From UBA7328 sp002471345 (lineage in GTDB: Bacteria; Bacteroidota; Bacteroidia; Chitinophagales; Saprospiraceae): a stretch of 44,127 nucleotides of DNA. The position numbers and the translations under genes are program-made. Of this stretch, positions 1-8,302 are shown piece after piece. The stretch lies in contig CAXGOB010000043.1 in the NCBI GenBank assembly GCA_964011275.1, forward strand, positions 1 to 44,127, given 5' to 3'. The stretch's first letter is position 1; every line of letters begins with the position of its first letter. The notes below the pieces were generated by a model. The model was not told where the DNA came from, did not search any database, and saw only the letters and a program-made list of their open reading frames with translations.

Positions 1-11
1 GTATTAAACAC

Positions 12-39
12 TATTATTTAAATTATAAACTGTCTTAAG
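12..39 (+). repeat. Left copy of window-edge inverted repeat
   Basis: This 28-base AT-rich unit ends in AACTGTCTTAAG. Its reverse complement occurs at 44090-44117 with 26 of 28 bases identical; only two adjacent bases differ. Weaker similarity (AAG.CTTCA) continues inward to about base 56. The two copies lie 11 and 10 bases from the window ends. It could be the end of a mobile element, or a dispersed intergenic repeat at which the assembly broke. Confidence 0.7.
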
Positions 40-220
40 TAACGTAAGTCTTCAGGTTCATTTGCTAATGGGAAAGCGTAAATACGATTATCAAAGCAAG
101 AATTTTAAGAATACAATCAACTAAAACAAACAGGCCATTTCTTACTATTTCAATTAGTTAGAAAATAACAGATTTATAATGAACTTGATGATTAAGCATT
201 GGCAGTTACCAATTCATTTC

Positions 221-233
221 AAACTGTCTTAAG
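221..233 (+). repeat. Third copy of AAACTGTCTTAAG core
   Basis: Exact 13-base match to the inner end of the edge repeat (27-39), same orientation and 194 bases downstream. Its left flank matches the edge repeat only weakly, so only the core is shared. It contains the palindrome CTTAAG. It lies about 115 bases upstream of the DUF6090 start and might be a regulatory site instead of a repeat end. Confidence 0.5.
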
Positions 234-346
234 GCGAATCCATATTTTATTCCATCTAGCCTTTCCGATATTGATTTACTACTTTAGTAAATAAATGAAT
301 TGCGTAAATACAGATCTTGTGCTTCATTAGTTCTAATCAATAAACA

Positions 347-1066
347 ATGATAAAATTCTTTAGAAAAATCAGACAACAGTTTCTCGTTGAGAATAAGGTT
401 AGGAGGTATTTTTTTTATGCATTTGGTGAGATTGTATTGGTTGTTTTGGGAATTCTAATTGCCTTATCAATCAATAACTGGAATGAAGGGAGAAAGAATG
501 ATCAGAAAGAATCACTTTTAATAAAGAACATAATCGAAGATCTAAAATTAGATTCGGTCCTCATCAGCCAATCATTGAGTGAAATGGAGGATCAAATACA
601 TGTCGTTGACGAATTAATTTCTAAAGCACTAGGCAGCGAAAAAATATTGAATTATGATTCAATGGGTCTTGTTCGATTCTCATCGAATTTTCGACCAATT
701 GCTCAACGAAACCATGCTGAAGCTGTCAGCAACTTGGAAAATGAATTCACCAGAGAAATACTTCAAAATTATTTTTTAAAGGAAGATGATGTAATGGATA
801 TTTTCATAGAGTACCATGATATCATTCACAACAAAATCAGATCTTATCTTAGTGATGTAGGAATGCACAATCTGAAATCACTTTATGAGGAACCGTCAAA
901 TGAATTAGTACCAGTACTTCTTCAACCTGATATTCTAGAAGAACAACTAAGAGAAGTAAAATTTCAACAGCTTCTCTTTGAACGGCATCTTAAATCCAGT
1001 TCATTTAAAATGCTTTTAAACGTTCTAAAAACAGACAATCAAGAGCTTATCAATATTCTAAGCTAG
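347..1066 (+). CDS. DUF6090 family membrane protein (copy 1)
   Basis: This 239-residue protein has the DUF6090 signature: a basic amphipathic start (MIKFFRKIRQ), one membrane span at about residues 22-44 (GEIVLVVLGILIALSINNWNE), then a long charged, mostly helical C-terminal part of about 190 residues, probably outside the cytoplasm. DUF6090 is widespread in Bacteroidota, often as many unlinked paralogues, and has no established function. The start is fixed by the family's MIKFF motif. The gene stands alone: no gene precedes it in the window and the next is 200 bases away. Copies at 7188 and 11336 share the N-terminal block but little of the C-terminal domain. Confidence 0.9.
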   Translation: MIKFFRKIRQQFLVENKVRRYFFYAFGEIVLVVLGILIALSINNWNEGRKNDQKESLLIKNIIEDLKLDSVLISQSLSEMEDQIHVVDELISKALGSEKILNYDSMGLVRFSSNFRPIAQRNHAEAVSNLENEFTREILQNYFLKEDDVMDIFIEYHDIIHNKIRSYLSDVGMHNLKSLYEEPSNELVPVLLQPDILEEQLREVKFQQLLFERHLKSSSFKMLLNVLKTDNQELINILS

Positions 1067-1266
1067 GACTATAATTTTTGATGATTTTTTTCACTATTTT
1101 TTTGAGGTAAAAACCTACCTATAAAAGATTCTGATAGAAATTAAATTACATTCGATATAATCTGAAATCTGATTAGAAAAAAGCACACACCTTAACTTTT
1201 ACAAACCTAATTAACGGTTTACACCAAAAATCCGTTCTTAAGTTACAAATTCAGAATCCAACATAA

Positions 1267-2013
1267 ATGAAAAGAGAGATTATGAAATATATCATTACTG
1301 GCTTGATTGGCTTTCTTTTTCTACCTGTTTTTGCTCAAGAATATCCTGAAGAACTACGTGGTGATTCGTTAGCAATTATTGACGCAGAAAAAATGGTAGC
1401 AAGAATGGGCGGCATGAAAATATGGAAGCAAATAAAATTTCTACATTTTGTACATGAATGGCATCCCATTAATAGAGTTGATACCTATATAGAAAATGAA
1501 ATACTTGACCTTACGTCTTCGTCTTCTTGGGTAGACAGAAAAAGTGAAATCAAGCATGACATTCGAGCCTATAGTCCAGAGGGAAAGTATTAGTATTGGA
1601 CTATTAAAGATGGCTTCTTTGCATATGGCTTCAAAAACATATGGAGAGCAGCAATCGAAAGAGCGCCATTTAACTTTTATCATATTGTTAGAGCCATAGC
1701 CATAAAAGATTCCTTTTATGAAGTCCAATATGGCAAATCAGATATTCCAAATACCAAACAAATCATTTTTTATGGTCCTGATGGAATTCTAAGAGGTTGG
1801 GTAATATTGAATGCCAAAAAGGAGCCAGTAGTTAAAGCAACTCCTGAATATAGATATACACTTGGCCCATTAAAAAGATTTGGAAACTTATGGGTATCTA
1901 ACTGGGGTGTTTACGATACTGGATACACCCGTTATGAAATGATTTCACTCATTGGGGACAATCAAGCACCAGATTCAACTTTGTTTCTGCCACCATCAGA
2001 ATTTGTAAAGTAG
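1267..2013 (+). pseudogene. Secreted protein interrupted by in-frame TAG
   Basis: One reading frame runs from 1267 to 2013 with a single TAG at 1591-1593. The product would begin with a signal peptide (residues 1-23, ending VFAQ), followed by a globular region rich in Trp and Tyr, roughly 248 residues in all. The stop lies inside a perfect 6-bp tandem duplication, AGTATTAGTATT (1586-1597). Removing one unit gives ...GlyLysTyrTrpThr... and restores the frame. The second half from 1594 has good coding character without a start of its own. The family is not recognised; a LolA-like fold is only a guess. It could be a true pseudogene or a slippage-switchable gene. Confidence 0.75.
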
Positions 2014-2308
2014 ACGTTCAATTATCTTGATAAGAAGACAATGTATCCTGGTATTTGCCGACGATGTTGACAACACTTTGGAATCTTGTTGACTAAATAT
2101 GTGGCTTAAGATTCTATCTGCACATCTCAAATTTGAAACAAAAGATACTTTTACGGAATGCCCTTACTAAGTCATCATTAGGATAAACTAAATTTACTAA
2201 TTGTAAAAATGTAATTCTATAGAAAAAGATACCTTCCAACCTAGATTGAAAGGCCAATCAACTAATTTTATAATTTGACTCTCTAAATTGCCTTATAATT
2301 TATCAATA

Positions 2309-3607
2309 TTAATGGCCATATTTATCCGAATACCTCTTATAGAGAGCCTGTTGTTTGTTGTCCAAAGTGATTCGCTTTCCGCTGATAAAAGCATCGCTCA
2401 ATACACTTGATCGAATATCCAATGCATCGCCTTCTGAGATAAACAATGTTGCATTTTTACCTACAGTTAAGGTCCCTACTCTATCCGAGATCCCAAGTAT
2501 TTCAGCAGTATTAGATGTAATCGTTTTTAGCGCATCTTCTTTATTCATACCATAAGCTACTGCCGTACCGGCATAAAAAGGAAGATTCCGAGCGTTAGCT
2601 AGCATACCGGAATGTGATAACCCAACAGTCACTCCCTCTTCTGTCAAAAGATGAGGTAGCCGATAAGGCAGATCGATATCCTGATCAGGCCTAGTTGGCA
2701 AACTATGTACTGGAGGTATGATTACACCAATATTATTATCCCTCAGGAAGGCCGAAATATAAAGTGCTGGTATGCCAGCTACAACGGCCATTTTTTTAAC
2801 ACCTTGAGCTTTAGCTAGATTCACGGCTTCAATGATTTCTTTTGGTCCTGAAGCGTGGATCATAAGTGTGATCGAACCATCAAACAGCCCTTGCATTTTT
2901 TCTAGTTTCAAATTAGCCGCTCTGTCAGTAAGTTGTCCATAAGACTTGGCATCCTCAAAGTGTTTCTTAAGTGCCGCCACATCTTTAGTATAGTTTTGAT
3001 TAGGACTTTCGGAAACGGTAAAAGTGCTAAAATCAAACCTTCTCCTAGTCTTTCCTGGCCAATTCAAATGCATGGCAATATCTGTACTATGAGCAGCGTC
3101 TTCCCAATTCCAACCTTCTAATTCCATAACCGATGAAGTGCCCGATATTGTACCACCTACAGGGGTAGTCTCTGTTAAGAGTATTCCATTAAAACGCATA
3201 GTTGGAATATTTTCAGAATCGGTATTGTATGCTATAATAGAGCGCACATTCGGATTAATAGAACCATCTTCAGATTGATCATTAGTAGCTCTGACAGCAT
3301 TGACTTCTACAAGTCCCAACTGCGAATTAGGTAAGATGAACCCCGGATAAACATGCTGGCCAGTGGCATCTATTACATCGTATTTTGACATATCGACACT
3401 AATCGTTGAGGCATCAGCAACAATTGTCAATTTTCCATTCTCAAAAGCAATAGCGGAGTTATCAATTACACTACCGTTACCAAGGTGGGCGGTGGCATTC
3501 ATTACAATAATGGGTTTGTCTTGATCCTTGGCTGGTATTGGTACTTGTCCATTTAACAGCCCGGAAAACGATAGCAGCAAAACTAAGATGTATATTATTT
3601 TGTTCAT
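2309..3607 (-). CDS. Secreted amidohydrolase-like protein, metal site degenerate
   Basis: About 432 residues, of the imidazolonepropionase-like amidohydrolase superfamily (TIM barrel, normally hydrolysing amide or cyclic imide bonds with bound metal). The start chosen gives a clean signal peptide (MNKIIYILVLLLSFSGLLNGQ); a longer in-frame start at 3658 would overlap the upstream gene. The C-terminal region is typical (NTAEILGISDRVGTLTVGKN). The usual His-x-His metal motif after the first strand is replaced by GFILPNSQLG, so catalysis as in canonical members is doubtful. It follows the larger amidohydrolase by 10 bases and is almost certainly its operon partner; the pair may form a mixed complex. 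Substrate unknown. Confidence 0.85.
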   Translation of the reverse strand: MNKIIYILVLLLSFSGLLNGQVPIPAKDQDKPIIVMNATAHLGNGSVIDNSAIAFENGKLTIVADASTISVDMSKYDVIDATGQHVYPGFILPNSQLGLVEVNAVRATNDQSEDGSINPNVRSIIAYNTDSENIPTMRFNGILLTETTPVGGTISGTSSVMELEGWNWEDAAHSTDIAMHLNWPGKTRRRFDFSTFTVSESPNQNYTKDVAALKKHFEDAKSYGQLTDRAANLKLEKMQGLFDGSITLMIHASGPKEIIEAVNLAKAQGVKKMAVVAGIPALYISAFLRDNNIGVIIPPVHSLPTRPDQDIDLPYRLPHLLTEEGVTVGLSHSGMLANARNLPFYAGTAVAYGMNKEDALKTITSNTAEILGISDRVGTLTVGKNATLFISEGDALDIRSSVLSDAFISGKRITLDNKQQALYKRYSDKYGH

Positions 3608-3617
3608 TATTCTAATT

Positions 3618-6600
3618 TTAATCGTGATTGATAATGTGAGAATAATGTTCAACATCACAATGAAATTCTAATTGTATCCTCGAATTCGGTCTCTGAGTTT
3701 TGCCTCCTTTCTTTTTCACTCCTTTCATCTTTTGAATGAGTCGAGCTCTTTCTATTCTTAAATCTTTTCTTGCTTTTTCATCTTTGTCGAGATCAAAATA
3801 AATTTTACCGTCTATGATAGTTTTCTCAGCTCGTGCATAACTAGATAGTGGATGATCGGTCCATAAAACAACATCCGCATCTTTTCCAACTTTGATACTT
3901 CCCATATCATCATCCAAGTGTAACATTTTTGCCGGATTTAGTGTGACCATCTTCCATGCATCTTCTTCTGATATGCCACCATATTTAATGGTTTTGGCAG
4001 CTTCCTGATTCAATCGTCTTCCCATATTTGAATCATCAGAATTAATTGCGGTCAATACTCCTTCGCGATGCATGATTGCTGCATTATATGGTATGGCATA
4101 TCTGACCTCCCACTTATAATTCCACCAATCAGAGAATGTAGAAGCTGCTACCCCATGTTCCCTCATTTTGTCAGCTACCTTATATCCTTCTAAAATATGA
4201 GTGAAAGTATTCACCCTGAATCCAAAGTACTCGGCTACTTTCATCAGCATATTGATCTCTGATTGAACATATGAGTGGCAAGTGATGAAACGTTCTCCGT
4301 TGACTATCTCCAACATCGCCTCATGTGCAAGATCTTTTCTTGGCTTATCCGTGTTCGATTTTTCAGTATCGCTCAGGGCATTGTAAGTATTCCATTTTTT
4401 CTCATATTCTACTGCATTGGTAAATGCGTCCATATATACTTGCTCGACACCCATTCTGGATTGAGGATACCTGATAGACGCTGCATTAGAAGATCGCTTT
4501 ACATTTTCCCCAAGTGCAAATTTTATAAATTCATCAGCACCAGCAATTTTCATATTTTCAGGAGATTCTCCCCATCTAAGTTTTATAAGAGCAGATTGTC
4601 CTCCTATAGGATTAGCAGAACCATGTAGGACCTGGGCTGCTGTAACTCCACCTGCTAGTGTCCTATAGATATTGATCTGCTCGGGATTAATTTGATCTCC
4701 AATACGGACCATTCCTGAATTGGTAGCTCTCTCATTACCACCACCGCCAATATGTGTGTGCTCATCTATGATTCCTGAAGTAAGGTGTTTGCCTGTACCA
4801 TCCACAACCTTTGCGCCTCTTTCTCTGAGGTTTTGGCCTATTCGTGAAATTTTTCCATCAGACAGCAGTACATCTGTTTCTGCCAAGATACCTTCCGATT
4901 CATTGGTCCAAACAGTTGTATTTTTAATAAGAATCTTTTCCTGAGATGGTAATTGTTCATTTCCAAATGCTATAAATGGATATATGACTTTTCCTATCTC
5001 TTCATCTTTACTTTCCACACTTTTCTTGCCTTTTTTCCCTCGATCACTTTCTTTTGAAGTCTCCTCTGAAGGCAGATCACTTTTACGAGTGGCGTCCCAT
5101 GATACCCATCTACCATCTACAAGCTGTCCGGAGCCCTTCCATCCGGATGATGTCTTCCAACCTGATAATCTTATTTCCTCTTTATCTTCTTTCTTATCCT
5201 TGACTCCAAGAGTAACCAATTCTTTATCAATTTTGGACGAGACATCTACTTTAGTAGAATCATTGATTATTATTTTGAATTTCTGAGCTCCGGGCTTACC
5301 ACTTACTTCTAAATTATAATTTTGATCCCCTATAGATAGAGTGTAGACTCCACTGTCATCACTTTTGTCCAAAGGCTTGTATCTGAATGCTTCACCTTGT
5401 ACCCAATTTTCTAAAATCTCAGTTTTTTCATCAAATAAGCCACCAGATGTTATAATGAAATTTGCAACCATTCCTTCGTTTAGCTTTCCAATTCGATCTT
5501 GCATGTTCAACATTGCAGCAGGAATAGTTGTCAGTGCTTCAAGTGCCTTTGATTCGCTAAGGCCATGTTTGATAGCCTTTCTAATATTAGCCATAAAATC
5601 AGCCTTCTTCTTAACACCTGAAGATGTCAATGCGAAGTTGATATTATTTTTTTCCAATGTGCTTGGGTTCGTTGGTGCTAATTCCCAGTGCTTCATGTCA
5701 GATAGAGATACTTTTTCGGCATCAAGAGGATCAGACACATCATATGCATCAGGAAAATTTACAGGTACAATTAAAGAGGCTCCAGATCTTTTAATTTCAG
5801 CTACTCTTTTATAATCATCACCTCCACTTTTTATAATATAATTTACATCAAATTCATCGCCTACCTTATCTGCACGGAGGACGTTCATCCAATTTCCAGC
5901 ATCAAAAAATTGGGGAATCTGTTGATTATCAATCCATGCCTCCAGCGTCTGATCCGTGAATGGTTTGGTCTTATGATTGTTATACCACGCTGCATCAAGA
6001 TAGGTTTGACGAAGTAAAGAAATAAAACCCATCATAGATCCCGGATAGTTTTGACTTGACGTACCCTTATTAAATGAATAATGCGCCGCAGCCTTATTGT
6101 TTAAAACAACCTTATTATCTGAAGACTCGCCAAGTGTGACCAAAGAAGACGAACCACGCGATATCCCATCAGCTCTGAAAGTAAGTACTGCGCCAAATCC
6201 ATTCTTGCGCCAATCTCCTGCAGACTTTTTATCAATTGTAAATACATCTGAAGCATTAAAATGGGATTTAATGGCTTCATTCGCATTGTAAGCTCCTTTA
6301 GTATCACTCATGATTTGTTCAGGGCCTCTGAATCCACCTCCCCTTGATCTGCTTTCTGCTTCAGGCATCCCATAATTGGTATGCAGATCAATCATCGATG
6401 AATATATGTGTTTGCCAGCCAGATCAATTCGCGTATATCCACTGGGTATATCGATATTGTTTCCAGCACCAACAATCATCCCTTTTTGGATCAGAAGAAT
6501 GCCATCGGTTATCGTTGTATTGTGATCAACTACAATAGTAGCATTAGTAAATGCATATGCGTCGACTCGATCATCGAGAACATCATTTCGGGGGAAGGTC

Positions 6601-6671
6601 TCTTGTGATGTCATGTGAAGTGCACACATGAACAAGATTAAGAGAACAACACAACTTTTAAAATTCGTCAT
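3618..6671 (-). CDS. Large secreted tandem amidohydrolase
   Basis: About 1,017 residues. The start at 6671 gives the signal peptide MTNFKSCVVLLILFMCALHM..SQ; an upstream ATG at 6707 would bury it. Two amidohydrolase-type modules can be seen. The N-terminal module has a degenerate motif (SSMIDLHTNYG, His-x-Asn). The C-terminal module has intact GIIDEHTHIGGGG and later conserved features (CHSYVQSE, THILEG, NSDDSNMGRR) plus the closing NPAKMLHLDDDMGSIKVGKDADVVLW. A lysine- and glutamate-rich linker (about residues 500-560) separates them. Only the second module looks catalytically competent. The protein is probably periplasmic or on the cell surface. Its partner follows after 10 bases. Substrate unknown; imidazolonepropionase or cyclic-dipeptide activity would be a guess. 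Confidence 0.88.
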   Translation of the reverse strand: MTNFKSCVVLLILFMCALHMTSQETFPRNDVLDDRVDAYAFTNATIVVDHNTTITDGILLIQKGMIVGAGNNIDIPSGYTRIDLAGKHIYSSMIDLHTNYGMPEAESRSRGGGFRGPEQIMSDTKGAYNANEAIKSHFNASDVFTIDKKSAGDWRKNGFGAVLTFRADGISRGSSSLVTLGESSDNKVVLNNKAAAHYSFNKGTSSQNYPGSMMGFISLLRQTYLDAAWYNNHKTKPFTDQTLEAWIDNQQIPQFFDAGNWMNVLRADKVGDEFDVNYIIKSGGDDYKRVAEIKRSGASLIVPVNFPDAYDVSDPLDAEKVSLSDMKHWELAPTNPSTLEKNNINFALTSSGVKKKADFMANIRKAIKHGLSESKALEALTTIPAAMLNMQDRIGKLNEGMVANFIITSGGLFDEKTEILENWVQGEAFRYKPLDKSDDSGVYTLSIGDQNYNLEVSGKPGAQKFKIIINDSTKVDVSSKIDKELVTLGVKDKKEDKEEIRLSGWKTSSGWKGSGQLVDGRWVSWDATRKSDLPSEETSKESDRGKKGKKSVESKDEEIGKVIYPFIAFGNEQLPSQEKILIKNTTVWTNESEGILAETDVLLSDGKISRIGQNLRERGAKVVDGTGKHLTSGIIDEHTHIGGGGNERATNSGMVRIGDQINPEQINIYRTLAGGVTAAQVLHGSANPIGGQSALIKLRWGESPENMKIAGADEFIKFALGENVKRSSNAASIRYPQSRMGVEQVYMDAFTNAVEYEKKWNTYNALSDTEKSNTDKPRKDLAHEAMLEIVNGERFITCHSYVQSEINMLMKVAEYFGFRVNTFTHILEGYKVADKMREHGVAASTFSDWWNYKWEVRYAIPYNAAIMHREGVLTAINSDDSNMGRRLNQEAAKTIKYGGISEEDAWKMVTLNPAKMLHLDDDMGSIKVGKDADVVLWTDHPLSSYARAEKTIIDGKIYFDLDKDEKARKDLRIERARLIQKMKGVKKKGGKTQRPNSRIQLEFHCDVEHYSHIINHD

Positions 6672-7187
6672 TTTGACATGATTTAGTTCATCTAAAATAA
6701 AATGCAAGGAGTATATAGAAGTTTTCCTTTGGTTATGATTCCAATGTAAGAAATAATGAGTACTTGTAAAATATTTAGATTGCTAGAGATTACTTGCAAT
6801 GAGGAATACGGACATAGATTAGTGTAAATTAAAGATTAAGGTAAATTATCCTTTGCTGATTATTAGGAAGTCTGATTTTAGAAAAAATAAGGCAATCATG
6901 AATTGAACATTCACTTTGACATTTTTGCCGAAATGAAATTAATCTTGTTGAGCCTGTATCAATTTATCCACCTTTGGGACTTGACTTCCTCTTATGGTAC
7001 CTCTCCTTTTCATCTATATATTTTGTATTCTGAGAATCCTCTGAATCAATTAATTCTTTAAACCCTGGGGGCTGTTTTTATATTTTATGCCAACTACCTT
7101 CTCATTTTGATTTCCTATATTAGGAAAAAGCACAGTGCGTATATACTAACGATAGTGGTCAATAGACGAAAAAAATACTAATACTAA
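6672..7187. other. Intergenic, divergent promoters expected
   Basis: This ~515-base stretch lies between the divergent amidohydrolase operon (minus) and a DUF6090 gene (plus). It should hold promoters for both directions. No coding sequence, strong hairpin or repeat was recognised in it. Confidence 0.4.
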
Positions 7188-7928
7188 ATGATAAAATTCT
7201 TTCGAAGAATAAGACAAAGATTGTTAGATGAAAGAAATCTGAAAAAATATCTGATTTATGCAATTGGAGAGATCCTACTTGTCATGATAGGTATTTTGTT
7301 GGCTTTGCAATTTAATAATTGGAATGAAAGTCAGAAAGACCGAACGAATGAAAAGAAAATATTAATTGATCTAAGAGAGGAAATCCAAACCAATAAACAA
7401 AAGTTGATTTTTTCAATAAATAGGAGAGAAAAACTAAATCAACCTATTAACAGGTATCTGGAATTAGTATTAGAAAAAAAAATTAACTATAATGAATTCA
7501 TAAAGGTGCATAAAACAAGTTTTTACTCAGGCACAGTAAACCCCTCTTTTGGTGTAATAAATTCTCTTATTTCGTCAGGATCAATCAACCTCATTAGAAG
7601 TGATTCTCTGAAGTACATGTTAACAGATTGGAAAGACAATGTGGAGGATTTTTTAGATTTAGAAGAAAAAATGTTTTCTGGACACAGGAGATTTACAGAA
7701 TTTTTTTACGATAAATTTCCAAAACAAGAAAACAAATACCACAACTACAATTCAGAAGAATTAGAAAATAGATACAACATTATTGTAAATGATGTCGAAT
7801 ATTTAAATCGTATGTTATTGATCCATAATCATTTAAATGCTGGAGTCAGAATGGGAAATGAGTTAACAGACTACATTGATGAAATGACATATCTCATCAA
7901 TAAAGAATTAGACTTGATGAATGAATAA
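7188..7928 (+). CDS. DUF6090 family membrane protein (copy 2)
   Basis: 246 residues with the family start MIKFFRRIRQRLLDERN, a membrane span around residues 22-44 (GEILLVMIGILLALQFNNWNE) and a charged helical C-terminal domain rich in Lys, Glu and Asn. Function unknown. The motif SFGVINSLISSGSINLIRSDSLKYMLTDW near the middle corresponds to SMGMVNSIMNSDKIDKLENDSLRVLLSNW in copy 3 (11336), so copies 2 and 3 are closer to each other than to copy 1. A relic of a further copy begins 102 bases after the stop codon. Confidence 0.9.
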   Translation: MIKFFRRIRQRLLDERNLKKYLIYAIGEILLVMIGILLALQFNNWNESQKDRTNEKKILIDLREEIQTNKQKLIFSINRREKLNQPINRYLELVLEKKINYNEFIKVHKTSFYSGTVNPSFGVINSLISSGSINLIRSDSLKYMLTDWKDNVEDFLDLEEKMFSGHRRFTEFFYDKFPKQENKYHNYNSEELENRYNIIVNDVEYLNRMLLIHNHLNAGVRMGNELTDYIDEMTYLINKELDLMNE

Positions 7929-8030
7929 AAAAACGAACCACCAACAAAGCATTAAATGTTTATGGCTCCTGTTTAGTCTCCACTGCATTTATCCAGTCAC
8001 CTGAGCCTTATTATGATCAACCAATAACCA

Positions 8031-8093
8031 ATGATAAAATTCTTTAGATAAATTAAAAAGCAATTACCATCTGAAGACAAGTTCAGCAAGGTC
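8031..8093 (+). pseudogene. Relic of a DUF6090 gene start
   Basis: The bases from 8031 translate as MIKFFR, stop, then IKKQLPSEDKFSK in the same frame, which is the DUF6090 N-terminus with a Lys codon (AAA) changed to TAA. Similarity ends after about 20 codons; the membrane segment is missing. The first 18 bases (ATGATAAAATTCTTTAGA) equal those of the intact copies at 347 and 11336. This is a decayed or truncated paralogue in the 374-base gap between copy 2 and the M28 peptidase; nothing else was recognised in that gap. Confidence 0.7.
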
Positions 8094-8302
8094 AATTGTG
8101 GACCGCTATGCACTCCAAGGACCAATTTCTATCAATCGATAACAGTTATAGCTTATCTGGAGGGAAGGCCCCTTAGTCCTTTCGAATTCATCACTTATTT
8201 TAATGCATTAAGATGAGACAGACCGATGATATTTCCTCTACATTGCGTCAAATTCGCTCGACTAATATTAATTTAACGCCACCATTCACCAAAAAGTAAA
8301 TC

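Larger units (their letters stand above)
1..346. other. Non-coding left edge with repeat copies
   Basis: No convincing coding sequence is present on either strand. The stretch holds two direct copies of AAACTGTCTTAAG (27-39 and 221-233). The first belongs to a 28-base unit whose inverted partner lies near the right edge of the window. The rest is AT-rich and probably includes the upstream region of the DUF6090 gene that starts at 347, but no promoter could be assigned with confidence. Confidence 0.6.

Noticed and set aside
2065..2075. TGTTGACAACA palindrome in the 2014-2308 gap
   Set aside because: Too short, and without partner or clear position relative to a start; chance is likely.
5365..5814. 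149-codon plus-strand frame antisense to the large amidohydrolase
   Set aside because: Lies entirely within a well-supported gene on the other strand; low-complexity Ser/Phe-rich translation typical of an antisense shadow.
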